A stretch of 64,000 nucleotides of DNA from Cryomorphaceae bacterium (GTDB taxonomy: Bacteria > Bacteroidota > Bacteroidia > Flavobacteriales > Schleiferiaceae). How positions within the stretch are numbered: position 1 is the first letter of the stretch; every line of letters starts with the position of its first letter. Location: the NCBI GenBank assembly GCA_017858515.1, contig JAFMBM010000003.1, positions 1 to 64,000 of the forward strand, read 5' to 3'. Made by a program: the position numbers and the translations under genes. Shown here piece after piece: positions 20,276 to 30,122 of the stretch. The notes under the pieces were generated by a model. It had not been told where the DNA came from. It ran no database searches and saw only the letters and a list, made by a program, of their open reading frames with translations.

Positions 20276-20902
20276 ATGGGAAAGAATAAAAAGAGTGAAA
20301 TCGGCGTGATTAAACGCTTCCTAAAAATGCTAAGTGGCGAACCTGATTCTAATGAGAGTCAGGAAGAGCAACTTTTGAAAATAGACGAAAACGATCCTAT
20401 AGATGTTCGCTTTGCTAAGCGGTTCAATCATGAGGGCGGTAAATTCGTCTATTGTCAGAATATGGAGGAAGTTCAGCGTAGCCTGAGAATGATTGCTTCA
20501 GAACTAGAAGCAAAATCTTTTTATTGCCCTAATCCAGCCATTCGAGAGCAATTTAAAGAGTGTGATTTGTCTTTTACAGATTCAGAGTCTGCGACTGTTT
20601 TTATAACGGATTGCGAATGCTTGGTTGCTTTTATTGGGGCCGTTATGATCTCATCTAAACAAATGATGGGAAAAAAACTGGATCAACTTCCTGGAAAATA
20701 TATCGTTGTCGCGAACACCTCTCAATTTGTAGATAAGCTTAATGCCGGGCTTACTATGATTCGCGAAAAGCACTCGGGTAGAATCCCAAATCAAATCACC
20801 ACTTTACACGCTCCCTTACACAGGATAGAACTCGGTAATGAGGCGTCTACAACATCAAGAAAAGAACTATTCTTGCTTCTTCTTGAAGAATCCATCGCAT
20901 GA
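20276..20902 (+). CDS. LUD-domain (LutC/YkgG-like) protein
   Basis: 'ITDCECLVAFIGAVMISSKQMMGKKLDQLPGKYIVVANTSQFVDKL' resembles LUD-domain proteins; start at MGKNKK. Confidence 0.7.
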   Translation: MGKNKKSEIGVIKRFLKMLSGEPDSNESQEEQLLKIDENDPIDVRFAKRFNHEGGKFVYCQNMEEVQRSLRMIASELEAKSFYCPNPAIREQFKECDLSFTDSESATVFITDCECLVAFIGAVMISSKQMMGKKLDQLPGKYIVVANTSQFVDKLNAGLTMIREKHSGRIPNQITTLHAPLHRIELGNEASTTSRKELFLLLLEESIA

Positions 20903-21729
20903 ACAATTTCACCAAACGCACGCTATCTGGCATTCTTTACGTCCTTATTCTTTTAAGTGGAATATGGTGGAAACCTCAAGGCTTTGTCCTTATGTTGTAC
21001 ATACTACAGTTGATGTGTGCAATTGAGACTTTAACACTGTTAAACCTCAACCGTGTCCTCCCAAGAAGCTTAGCTATTCTTGTAGGTTTACTTGCTTTTA
21101 TTATCTCTGCACAAGTATTTTACGGAAATATTGTCCTTGGCGAACGTTGGCTATTGCCGCTGCTGTTCATTCTAGCGATCGCACATGTTGCAGCGCTAGC
21201 AGTATTAACTTTCATAAAGAGTCCTCGTGTCCGTTTAGTCAAAGTAGATTGGATTCACGCCACTCTCTATACTCTATTTCCTTTTACGGTACCGATGCTT
21301 GTCTTCGACATGAATGATCCGTGGTATATGCATTTTATGACTCTTACATTCGTTCTTATTTGGGTGAATGATACCTTCGCCTTTCTCTTTGGAAAAATGC
21401 TGGGTAAAACACTCTTAATTCCAAGACTATCTCCCAAGAAAACTTTTGAAGGATTGGCAGGAGGGGTAATTATGACCTTTATTGTTGCAATATTTATCAT
21501 TCCCTACTTCTCTGATCGCCTCTCTCCTCTAGCCCTCTCAGGTATGGCCGCCATAACCGTGGTATTTGGAAATATTGGGGATCTATACGAATCTAAGATG
21601 AAGCGACGCGCAGATGTTAAAGACTCAGGAAATCTTATACCAGGACATGGAGGAATTTTAGATCGCCTCGATAGTTATTTATTGATCATGCCTGCCGCCA
21701 GCGCATTCATTTACTTTATCCTACCCTAA
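20899..21729 (+). CDS. cdsA: Phosphatidate cytidylyltransferase
   Basis: 'NDTFAFLFGKMLGKTLLIPRLSPKKTFEGLAGG' and C-terminal 'GNIGDLYESKMKRRADVKDSGNLIPGHGGILDRLDS'. Confidence 0.97.
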   Translation: MNNFTKRTLSGILYVLILLSGIWWKPQGFVLMLYILQLMCAIETLTLLNLNRVLPRSLAILVGLLAFIISAQVFYGNIVLGERWLLPLLFILAIAHVAALAVLTFIKSPRVRLVKVDWIHATLYTLFPFTVPMLVFDMNDPWYMHFMTLTFVLIWVNDTFAFLFGKMLGKTLLIPRLSPKKTFEGLAGGVIMTFIVAIFIIPYFSDRLSPLALSGMAAITVVFGNIGDLYESKMKRRADVKDSGNLIPGHGGILDRLDSYLLIMPAASAFIYFILP

Positions 21730-21730
21730 T

Positions 21731-22393
21731 ATGATTCATAAGGAAGGGCGCATGCCTATCTTGCTTTTGTTGCTGGTTTTTGGAGGAATCTACCTTTTCT
21801 TGGAAAATATTTGGCCTGTAAACAGACTAGTAACTACTGTTTTCTTGCTAATCTTCATTTTTCTAATTGGATTTTTTCTACAGTTCTTTCGCAACCCTAA
21901 GAGATATAGCAACACAGCAGAAAATGAGCTAATTGCTCCAGCCGATGGCAAAGTTGTAATTATTGAGAAAGTTCTAGAAACAGAGTATTTCGAAGACGAA
22001 AGAATGCAGGTTTCCATTTTCATGTCTCCGATTAACGTGCATGTTAACCGATTTCCACTTAACGGAATAGTGCGATACTCTAAATATCACAAGGGCAAGT
22101 TTTTAGTAGCATGGAATCCCAAATCTTCTTTGTTGAACGAAAGAACCACTGTAGTTGTAGAACCAAAAGAGCATGAAGCCATCCTCTATCGTCAAATTGC
22201 TGGAGCTTTGGCTAGAAGGATTATAAACTATGCTAAAGAAGGTATGATAGCTAAAAAAGGCTCAGATTCTGGATTTATACGATTTGGATCTAGAGTTGAT
22301 TTACTTTTACCATTGGAATCTGAAATCTTAGTTAATATTGGAGATATTATGAAAGGCGGAGAAACCATTGTTGCACGCATTCCTAAAAAGTAA
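21731..22393 (+). CDS. psd: Phosphatidylserine decarboxylase (PSD-A type)
   Basis: 'FRNPKR', 'APADGKVV', 'ISIFMSPINVHVNRFP'-like motif, C-terminal 'GSDSGFIRFGSRVDLLLP' (GS cleavage site). Confidence 0.95.
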   Translation: MIHKEGRMPILLLLLVFGGIYLFLENIWPVNRLVTTVFLLIFIFLIGFFLQFFRNPKRYSNTAENELIAPADGKVVIIEKVLETEYFEDERMQVSIFMSPINVHVNRFPLNGIVRYSKYHKGKFLVAWNPKSSLLNERTTVVVEPKEHEAILYRQIAGALARRIINYAKEGMIAKKGSDSGFIRFGSRVDLLLPLESEILVNIGDIMKGGETIVARIPKK

Positions 22394-22407
22394 TACGGTC
22401 TTTATCA

Positions 22408-22704
22408 TTGATGAATCAAGAAGAAATAAAAGATTTAGACTCTGTCTTTGAAGAGCATGTTCGCCTTGGCAATTCAATGCCCCCACAAACGGCCGACAAT
22501 ATGCTCATAGCCTATGCTTATTTCAAGCAAGCTAGTGAGGGTGACAATACACATGAACGACCCACCCATTCGGATGTTATCCGCACTTTTAAACACGATT
22601 CTTGGAAAAGGCTTGCTGGTATGGATCAGATAGAGGCAAAAAAGCTCTATATCAAGCACATAAAAATGTTAATTCAAATTTCTAAGGAAGAAGGCAGACT
22701 TTAA
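22408..22704 (+). CDS. Acyl-CoA-binding protein (ACBP)
   Basis: 98 aa; 'MLIAYAYFKQASEGDNTHERP...FKHDSWKRLAGMDQIEAKKLYI' matches the ACBP fold motif (YxxYKQAtxGD...kWdaW...YI). Confidence 0.92.
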   Translation: MMNQEEIKDLDSVFEEHVRLGNSMPPQTADNMLIAYAYFKQASEGDNTHERPTHSDVIRTFKHDSWKRLAGMDQIEAKKLYIKHIKMLIQISKEEGRL

Positions 22705-23402
22705 CCTAGGGCCTTTTCTTTGCGTTTTGCAATAATCTCTAAAACCCAAATTAGCTGCTCTTTTTCATTCAAATTTGAATTGTCAAGTTCAATGGCATCA
22801 TCAGCTTTCAATAAAGGACTATCCAATCTCTCTTGATCTTGTTTATCTCTTTTTAATAAATTTTCTTTAACCTCTTCTCGGTCTACAACTGTTCCCTTAG
22901 ACCTTAACTCAGCATACCTTCTTTCGGTTCTTATATCCGGATCTGCCGTCATATATAACTTTAACTCAGCATTGGGGAATACAACAGTTCCAATATCTCT
23001 ACCATCCATTACAACTGAGCCTTCTGAACCCATTCTTTGCTGATCCTTTACCATGGCTTTGCGAACTTGCGATATAGAACTCACTATACTTACCACGGAA
23101 TTAACCTCCATCGAACGCAAATCTTTTTCAACCTCCTTGCCATTCAAATATATTTCAGATTCTCCAGAGTTCACATTGTACTGAAATTCAATTTTAATGA
23201 ATTCCAAAGCATCAACTATTCCTTGTACATCCACCTCAGAATCTGAACGTATTAGACCATTTTCTATTCCATACAGCGCTACTGCCCTGTACATTGCACC
23301 GCTATCGACATACTTATACCCAAGTTCCCGAGCAATTGCTTTGGCTAAGGTACTCTTCCCCGTACTTGAAAAGCCGTCAACGGCAATGGTGAACCCTTTC
23401 AT
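22701..23402 (-). CDS. cmk: Cytidylate kinase
   Basis: 'IAVDGFSSTGKSTLAKAIARELGYKYVDSGAMYRAVALY', 'VMDGRDIGTVVFPNAELKLYMTADP'. Confidence 0.97.
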   Translation of the reverse strand: MKGFTIAVDGFSSTGKSTLAKAIARELGYKYVDSGAMYRAVALYGIENGLIRSDSEVDVQGIVDALEFIKIEFQYNVNSGESEIYLNGKEVEKDLRSMEVNSVVSIVSSISQVRKAMVKDQQRMGSEGSVVMDGRDIGTVVFPNAELKLYMTADPDIRTERRYAELRSKGTVVDREEVKENLLKRDKQDQERLDSPLLKADDAIELDNSNLNEKEQLIWVLEIIAKRKEKALG

Positions 23403-24431
23403 CTACTTCTTTTTATACTTGTCTATATCTATTGTTAAACCTACCTGATTGGTGGCCCCCGCTACATGATGTATTGATCTAGAATAATTAAAAAATGTTT
23501 TAAAAATTCGAATTCCAAATCCAAAAGACAATCCAGCAGACGACCTTCTTGTAAGCATACTCATTTCCGCTCTTCTGCGAAAACTATAGGCTGTATGAAA
23601 ATGAAAACCTGGAACCATCTGAAACTCTGCTCCAATTAAAACATGCCTCATAAACATTTGACCAAAAGAAACTTTCTGATCTAAGAATTCTCCTGTTAGA
23701 GGATCAACTTGACTGAGATTTGGATTGAAATAACTCAAATCCCACCTCTGCAAATGTTCTAAGGTTACATGCCATCGAAATGGCATGTGTTCAAATTTAT
23801 TAGACACCCCAAACTGTATCTCGAAGGGAAGAGGCTCCTTAACCCCAGAATAGGTAGTCAATTGGGTGCCCATATTCCTTAATAACAGTGAGAATGTAAT
23901 ATTTTTTTCTGGAATTCGATAGCTTGCGGCCACATCGGCAGCCAGCCCCCAGGACGTGTACGATTCTAAAACTGAATTTATTATTTTGAATTGAATTCCA
24001 ATATTCCAGTTGGTATCAATTTGTCTTGAAGCAGATAGAAGAAACGCATAATCAGCAGCTGTAAATGAACCTGTGATAATGCCTTGAAAATTTGCAGCAT
24101 CGAATTGGCCATAGTTCAAGTATTTCATACCCGCTTGAAAAGTGGCCCATCCTTTTTTATGATAAACATAGCTCGCTTCAGCACTGCTAATACCAACGGG
24201 AAAATTTAGATTGCTTATTGCAATCTGATTGTGCATAGACGGACGTAACATTGACGGATTCGCCAAAGCAAAATTTAAGTCGTTCTCATCAAATGCAACC
24301 GCTTTCGAACCCAAACCCGCCAAGCGAGGAGAAGAAACTACATCGAGAAAATTGTAAACACCACGCCCTCCAATCTGGGCTTCAGATCTGATAAACAGCA
24401 ATATAAAAGCAAAAGAAAGGAGAATCCTCAT
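23403..24431 (-). CDS. porQ: Type IX secretion system protein PorQ
   Basis: 'GGRGVYNFLDVVSSPRLAGLGSKAVAFDENDLNFALANPSML' N-terminus; located between cmk and lon; start at MRILLSF. Confidence 0.88.
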   Translation of the reverse strand: MRILLSFAFILLFIRSEAQIGGRGVYNFLDVVSSPRLAGLGSKAVAFDENDLNFALANPSMLRPSMHNQIAISNLNFPVGISSAEASYVYHKKGWATFQAGMKYLNYGQFDAANFQGIITGSFTAADYAFLLSASRQIDTNWNIGIQFKIINSVLESYTSWGLAADVAASYRIPEKNITFSLLLRNMGTQLTTYSGVKEPLPFEIQFGVSNKFEHMPFRWHVTLEHLQRWDLSYFNPNLSQVDPLTGEFLDQKVSFGQMFMRHVLIGAEFQMVPGFHFHTAYSFRRRAEMSMLTRRSSAGLSFGFGIRIFKTFFNYSRSIHHVAGATNQVGLTIDIDKYKKK

Positions 24432-24484
24432 GGTCTGCAAATTAGACATCACAAGGCAGAAACGCGTAGTTATTCTCAAGATTG

Positions 24485-26941
24485 TTATGAAAGGGAGATT
24501 GGCTTATCAACTTTTAACTTTAGCAACGCTCTATCCGTCACTTCATTCATCCATTTTACGTAAGAAAACACAAGACCCTTTGTATAAACCTCACCCATTT
24601 CCTCTACATCCTTGCGGTTGTCTTCACACAAAATTATCTCAGTAATTCCAGCTCTTTTTGCTGCTAAAATCTTCTCTTTAATACCCCCAACAGGAAGCAC
24701 CTTTCCTCTTAATGTAATCTCTCCAGTCATGGCAATTTTACCTCTAACCTTTTGCTGGGTAAAGAGAGAAGCCAAAGCCGTTAACATAGTTACTCCCGCT
24801 GAAGGTCCATCTTTAGGAGTTGCACCTTCTGGAACATGAATATAAACATCCCAATTCTTGAATGTATCCGATACAATACCAAAATCGTCGGCATGAGATT
24901 TTAAATAAGCCATGGCAATAGAGGCCGATTCTTTCATAACATCACCCAAATTTCCAGTAACAGTCATTTTACCTGTTCCCCTACTCAATGCAGATTCTAT
25001 AAAAAGTATATCTCCACCTACTGGCGTCCATGCCAATCCTGTTACCACACCTGCGACATCATTTCCTTGATACTTATCCCTATTTAGTCTCTCAGGACCT
25101 AGTATTTTCGAGATCTCTTCAAGAGACGGTGAAGGATGGTATTCCTCACCTGTTGCAACCTTCATAGCCAAGTTTCGCACAATCTTAGCAATTGTTTTTT
25201 CTAAGCCTCTTACGCCTGATTCCCGCGTATATCCTTCTACAATAAGGTCCAAAACCTTCTTAGACAATTTTAAATCACCCCTTTTTAAACCATGTTCTTC
25301 CAATTGTTTTGGAAGAAGATATTTCAAGGCAATCTCAATCTTTTCTTCCATTGTATAGCCGGTAATCTCAATGATTTCCATTCTATCGCGGAGAGCAGGC
25401 TGGATGGAGCCCAAATTATTGGCTGTTGCAATAAATAAAACCTTAGAAAGGTCATATCCCAATTCAACAAAATTATCCGTGAAGTTATTATTCTGTTCTG
25501 GATCTAAAACCTCAAGCATTGCACTAGATGGATCTCCTTGTCCACCGTAGGAAATCTTATCAATTTCATCGAGTACGAAAACTGGGTTTGAAGTACCTGC
25601 CTTTTTTACGGATTGAATAATTCTTCCCGGCATTGCGCCTATATAGGTTTTTCTATGCCCTCTTATTTCGGCTTCATCTCTAAGACCGCCCAATGCCACT
25701 CGGATGTATTTTCTATTCAATGCTTTTGCAATCGATTTCCCTAAAGAAGTCTTTCCTACACCCGGAGGCCCGTATAAACACAATATGGGAGATTTCATAT
25801 CTCCTTTTAACTTTAAAACGGCTAGATACTCTAGAATTCGTTCTTTCACTTTTTCAAGACCAAAATGATCTTTATCCAAAATCTTTCTCGCCTTTACTAA
25901 ATCAAAATCATCTTTAGAAACATGATTCCACGGCAACTCAAGAAGCAATTCTAGATAGTTTCGCTGAACCGAATACTCAGGCATTTGAGGATTGGTTCTC
26001 TGAAGCTTAGAAAGCTCTTTGTCAAACGTTTTTGCCACCTCTTCTGGCCATTTCTTTTTTGAAGATTTCTGCCTTAATTCTTCTACCTCAATCTCGTAAG
26101 AGTTTCCGCCTAACTCTTCTTGGATAGTTTTCATTTGTTGATGTAGAAAATACTCCCTTTGTTGTTGGTCGAATTCTGTCTTAACTTTCGATTGTATTTC
26201 ATTTTTCATTTCGAGCATTTGAAGCTCGGTAGTCAAATGACGCAAAACAGAATTGGCCCGCTTGGAAAGATCTATTTCTTCTAAAAGCGCTTGCTTTCCT
26301 TCCACCTCTAAGTTCATGTTTGAAGCAATGAAGTTTACCAAAAATGCATTGCTTTCTATACTCCGGACGGCAATAGAGGCTTCCGAAGGAATATTGGGTG
26401 ACTCTCTAATGATGGTAAGGGCCATATCCTTAACCGAATCTATTAGGGCCTTGAAGGCCTGGGTCTCTTTCTTGGGTCTCTTTTCATTAAGCGGATGAAT
26501 CCTTCCTCTTAAATAAGGCTCAGTTTCCGTAATTTCATCTAACACAAACCTTCTTTTGCCTTGGATGATAACCGTAGTATTTCCATCTGGCATTTTGAAA
26601 AGCTTAATAATTTTAGCCAGTGTTCCCACTCCAAACAAGCCGCTGGGTGTAGGATCTTCATCGTTCATATCGCGTTGCGCAATAATACCAATGACCCCTT
26701 TTGTCTTTTGAGCTTCTTGTAAAAGCTTAATTGACTTATCTCTTCCAGCCGTAATTGGAATAACTACACCAGGGAACAAAACCGTGTTGCGTAGAGGAAG
26801 AATTGGAACCTCCTCAGGCAAATCATCGCTTTCCATAGCCGACTCATCATCAGCCGACATGAGAGGTATAAAATCAGGATCGCTATCCGATTTAGAAATA
26901 AAGAAATTGTGGAAATTCAAAATATCTTCAGGTAAATTCAT
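24485..26941 (-). CDS. lon: ATP-dependent protease La (Lon)
   Basis: LON N-domain '[19 protein letters not shown]'-like, '[18 protein letters not shown]', catalytic '[15 protein letters not shown]'. Confidence 0.98.
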   Translation of the reverse strand: MNLPEDILNFHNFFISKSDSDPDFIPLMSADDESAMESDDLPEEVPILPLRNTVLFPGVVIPITAGRDKSIKLLQEAQKTKGVIGIIAQRDMNDEDPTPSGLFGVGTLAKIIKLFKMPDGNTTVIIQGKRRFVLDEITETEPYLRGRIHPLNEKRPKKETQAFKALIDSVKDMALTIIRESPNIPSEASIAVRSIESNAFLVNFIASNMNLEVEGKQALLEEIDLSKRANSVLRHLTTELQMLEMKNEIQSKVKTEFDQQQREYFLHQQMKTIQEELGGNSYEIEVEELRQKSSKKKWPEEVAKTFDKELSKLQRTNPQMPEYSVQRNYLELLLELPWNHVSKDDFDLVKARKILDKDHFGLEKVKERILEYLAVLKLKGDMKSPILCLYGPPGVGKTSLGKSIAKALNRKYIRVALGGLRDEAEIRGHRKTYIGAMPGRIIQSVKKAGTSNPVFVLDEIDKISYGGQGDPSSAMLEVLDPEQNNNFTDNFVELGYDLSKVLFIATANNLGSIQPALRDRMEIIEITGYTMEEKIEIALKYLLPKQLEEHGLKRGDLKLSKKVLDLIVEGYTRESGVRGLEKTIAKIVRNLAMKVATGEEYHPSPSLEEISKILGPERLNRDKYQGNDVAGVVTGLAWTPVGGDILFIESALSRGTGKMTVTGNLGDVMKESASIAMAYLKSHADDFGIVSDTFKNWDVYIHVPEGATPKDGPSAGVTMLTALASLFTQQKVRGKIAMTGEITLRGKVLPVGGIKEKILAAKRAGITEIILCEDNRKDVEEMGEVYTKGLVFSYVKWMNEVTDRALLKLKVDKPISLS

Positions 26942-26960
26942 TGAGTCAATGTGTCAGTAA

Positions 26961-26978
26961 ACCCAATAAATCTTGGGT
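26961..26978. promoter_or_regulatory. Perfect inverted repeat upstream of lon (candidate operator or small hairpin)
   Basis: ACCCAA-N6-TTGGGT, 20 nt upstream of the lon start codon. Confidence 0.35.
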
Positions 26979-27020
26979 AGATGCTAATAAAACAAGCTAT
27001 GTGCCGAAAATAGAAACCCG

Positions 27021-28196
27021 TCAGTTTGACTGACCTTCTCCATTCAACGAGTAAACTTCCTTTAATATTTCTATTTCTATACTATCTAATTCAATTCCCC
27101 TACGGGCCATCATTCTATCTGCCGTTTCCATTGCCTTTTCGAAACGATAGGGAATTAAACCCGAAGCTCCACCCCAGCTAAAAGAAGGAATGTAATTCCT
27201 TGGAAAACCAGAACCGAAGATATTACTAGAAACACCCACGATAGTGCCTGTATTAAACATTGTGTTAATACCACTCTTGGAGTGATCTCCCATTATCAAT
27301 CCGCAGAATTGTTGCCCAGTTGAGATGAATTTCTTCTCGACATAACTCCAAATCTTTACTTCGTCGTAGTTATTTTTAAGGTTTGAGTTATTTGTATCGG
27401 CGCCTAGATTACACCATTCACCCAATACCGCATTGCCCAAAAAACCATCATGGCCTTTATTGGAATATCCGAAAAGTATAGAGTTATTAATCTCTCCACC
27501 TGCCTTGCAATATGGCCCTAAGGTTGTTGCTCCATATATTTTGGCACCCATCTTTAATTGACTATGTTCTGCCAAGGCAAGTCCTCCTCGAATCATACAC
27601 CCTTCCAAAATAGAAGCTTCATCGCCAACATAGATGGACCCTGTATTCGCATTTAAAATACTGGCTTCAACGGAGGCGGAAGGTTCTAAAAATATCCTTC
27701 CTCCTAAAACAGTATTACTCTTAGATATCTCAGCACTTTCCCGACCTTTTGTCAGTCGATCAAAGTCATGTTCAAGCTCTGCTCCATTTTCTGCAAACAG
27801 TTGCCATGGAAAACGACATAGCCTAAAATCACCGAGAAATGGAATCTCTTCAACACCTGAAGGCAAATCAACATCCTCCCAAGACTGAGTTGACATAAAT
27901 CCAAGAAGAGCATTCTCTGCTACCAAAGCTTGTCCATCTTCTAACTCTACAAGAGAATCAATTAATTCCGGACTAGGACATAGTCCTCCATTAACGTATA
28001 GGTTTAGTCCAGTAGGTTGATGAGGGTATTTTCTCTGCAGATATTCTACAGTACGAAAAGATGGGGGAAGCCCCATATCCTTCTCCCATTTTTCTGAAAT
28101 GGTAAGTATGCCCCAGCGCAAAAGGCCCATGGGCCTAGTAAATGTCAGTGGGAGCAATTGATCTCGTTCTTTTCCGTCGAAGAGGATTAAGTTCAT
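27021..28196 (-). CDS. GlmU-family/putative sugar nucleotidyltransferase with left-handed beta-helix C-terminus
   Basis: 'MNLILFDGKERDQLLPLTFTRPMGLLRWGILTISEKWE'; hexapeptide-like region; 'GDHSKSGINTMFNTGTIVGVSSNIFG'. Confidence 0.85.
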   Translation of the reverse strand: MNLILFDGKERDQLLPLTFTRPMGLLRWGILTISEKWEKDMGLPPSFRTVEYLQRKYPHQPTGLNLYVNGGLCPSPELIDSLVELEDGQALVAENALLGFMSTQSWEDVDLPSGVEEIPFLGDFRLCRFPWQLFAENGAELEHDFDRLTKGRESAEISKSNTVLGGRIFLEPSASVEASILNANTGSIYVGDEASILEGCMIRGGLALAEHSQLKMGAKIYGATTLGPYCKAGGEINNSILFGYSNKGHDGFLGNAVLGEWCNLGADTNNSNLKNNYDEVKIWSYVEKKFISTGQQFCGLIMGDHSKSGINTMFNTGTIVGVSSNIFGSGFPRNYIPSFSWGGASGLIPYRFEKAMETADRMMARRGIELDSIEIEILKEVYSLNGEGQSN

Positions 28197-28228
28197 ATTT
28201 TGAAAATTGAAAGTGCGTAAAATAGAAA

Positions 28229-28251
28229 AAGCCTCCTTAAAAAGGAGGCTT
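28229..28251 (-). terminator. Intrinsic terminator of rpmE2
   Basis: AAGCCTCCTT-AAA-AAGGAGGCTT, followed on the minus strand by TTTTCTATTTT. Confidence 0.8.
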
Positions 28252-28274
28252 CTTGTATTATCAAATGTCGAAAT

Positions 28275-28526
28275 TTACTTTGAGAATTTCGAGTAACGAT
28301 TTCTGAATTTGTCAACACGACCTGCCGTATCGATCAATTTCTGTTTTCCTGTGTAAAATGGATGGCTAAAGCCAGAAATTTCCATCTTAATAAGTGGATA
28401 TTCAACTCCATCAACTACTTCAGTATCTCGCGTATCTGCGCAAGAACGAGTAATAAACTGGTCTCCCGTTCCCATATCTTTGAAAACGCAGAGGCGATAA
28501 TTGCTAGGGTGTATGTCTTTTTTCAT
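28275..28526 (-). CDS. rpmE2: 50S ribosomal protein L31, type B (no zinc-ribbon cysteines)
   Basis: 'MKKDIHPSNYRLCVFKDMGTGDQFITRSCADTRDT...HPFYTGKQKLIDTAGRVDKFRNRYSKF'; start at 28526. Confidence 0.97.
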   Translation of the reverse strand: MKKDIHPSNYRLCVFKDMGTGDQFITRSCADTRDTEVVDGVEYPLIKMEISGFSHPFYTGKQKLIDTAGRVDKFRNRYSKFSK

Positions 28527-28576
28527 TTTTGTGTGTAAGCTTAGGATTTTGCCCAAGTCCAATACTAAAAGGGGTG

Positions 28577-28607
28577 CAAAGATAGTTCTATTTCAACTTA
28601 AAGCAAA
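28577..28607 (-). promoter_or_regulatory. Bacteroidetes-type housekeeping promoter for rpmE2
   Basis: Minus strand TTTG-N19-TATCTTTG, exact match to TTTG-N19-TAnnTTTG, about 50 nt upstream of the rpmE2 start. Confidence 0.8.
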
Positions 28608-28649
28608 CATATCAAAAAGACATTTAAACAGTCACTAGCTTTGCAAGCC

Positions 28650-30119
28650 ATGCGAAACATATTTTCTTTAGGCATCCTTGGCCTTCTACTTACCTTTTCA
28701 TGCCGAAAAGATCCCGTTGAAATAAGGAATGCTAACAATCTTGAATTCTCTCAAGACACCGTCTTTTTAGACACTGTCTTTTCTACTATTGGATCTTCTA
28801 CTCGCATCCTAAAAGTCTTTAATAGAAGCAATAACGATGTAAATATCCCTGCAATACGCTTCGGAAAAGGTAGTTCATCCTATTTCAGAATGAATGTTAA
28901 TGGTAAGTCTGGAAAAGAAATACTAAACACGGAAATCCTAGCAAAGGATAGTTTGTATATCCTTTTAGAGGTTACTGCAGATGTACTTGGGGCCCCAGAA
29001 TTACTCTACACAGACAGCCTAGTTTTTAATCTAGAAGGCAAAAGTCAGGACGTAAAACTTGTAACTTTAGCAAAAGACGCCTTTTTTCACCTTCCGAACC
29101 AGACCGATACATTAGGAAACTTGATTCTCCGGTACAAGGTTATTGCAAACGACACCACTTGGTCAAACAGTAAACCGCATGTCGTTTATGGGTACATTCT
29201 CGTTGCTTCTGGGGCAAAACTGACGATTCCTGAAGAAACTCAAGTTCATTTTCATTCGGGTTCAGGAATTATTGTAGCCGGCAGTCTTGAAGTAGATCCT
29301 TTCGGACTATCTAAATATGATCGACCTGTGGTTTTTCAAGGAGATCGTTTGGAGCCTTGGTACGAAGACGTTCCTGGACAATGGGGTGGTTTATTAGGCG
29401 GGATTTTGCTTCTAGGCGAAAGCAGTAGCAACCTCATTCAAAACACCATTATTAAAAATGCTACCATAGGATTGCGAATAGATAGTAATAATACGGGCAG
29501 CAGCAATGTAAGCCTTAAAAATCTCAGAATATTTAACTCTTCTCGCGTTGGCCTTTACGGCGGATTTGCTCATTTAGAGGCGGAAAACACTGTAGTTGCC
29601 AATAGCGGTTTATATAATCTCTATGTTCTAGGTGGAAGATACCGATTCATCCATTGCACTTTTGCAAATTATTGGCCTTATGGAACTCGAAATACTCCTT
29701 CGATTGGCCTTTTCAACTTTTTTGAAGACGGGAATGGAAGCCGAAGAACGAGAGATGTAATCGACTGTTATTTTGGCAATTGCATTGTCTATGGCAGTCA
29801 AACCAGTGAGCTAGCTATTGGAGAAGAAACGACTGGTCTAATGAATTACAAATTCAATTCGGCTTTATTACGCATTGAGCCCGAACCAGAAGACGGCAGT
29901 TACGATCTAACTGATTTGAGTCGATTTGAAAATATTTTCATTAATCAAGATCCTAATTTCGCCAATGCCTTCCGCAATGATTACGACTTAGATACGCTCT
30001 CTCAAGCTATGGACAGAGCTAACCTAATAGATGGGGCGCAAGTACCCCTTGATATAAAAGGACAGTTTAGGAGCTTCAACGGGATACCCGATTTAGGGGC
30101 ATTTGAGAGAGTTGAGTAA
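28650..30119 (+). CDS. Putative lipoprotein with right-handed beta-helix-like region
   Basis: Signal peptide with lipobox-like 'LLLTFSCRKD'; repeated 'NLIQNTIIKNATIGLRID...NVSLKNLRIFNSSRVGLYG' rungs. Confidence 0.8.
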   Translation: MRNIFSLGILGLLLTFSCRKDPVEIRNANNLEFSQDTVFLDTVFSTIGSSTRILKVFNRSNNDVNIPAIRFGKGSSSYFRMNVNGKSGKEILNTEILAKDSLYILLEVTADVLGAPELLYTDSLVFNLEGKSQDVKLVTLAKDAFFHLPNQTDTLGNLILRYKVIANDTTWSNSKPHVVYGYILVASGAKLTIPEETQVHFHSGSGIIVAGSLEVDPFGLSKYDRPVVFQGDRLEPWYEDVPGQWGGLLGGILLLGESSSNLIQNTIIKNATIGLRIDSNNTGSSNVSLKNLRIFNSSRVGLYGGFAHLEAENTVVANSGLYNLYVLGGRYRFIHCTFANYWPYGTRNTPSIGLFNFFEDGNGSRRTRDVIDCYFGNCIVYGSQTSELAIGEETTGLMNYKFNSALLRIEPEPEDGSYDLTDLSRFENIFINQDPNFANAFRNDYDLDTLSQAMDRANLIDGAQVPLDIKGQFRSFNGIPDLGAFERVE

Positions 30120-30122
30120 ATA

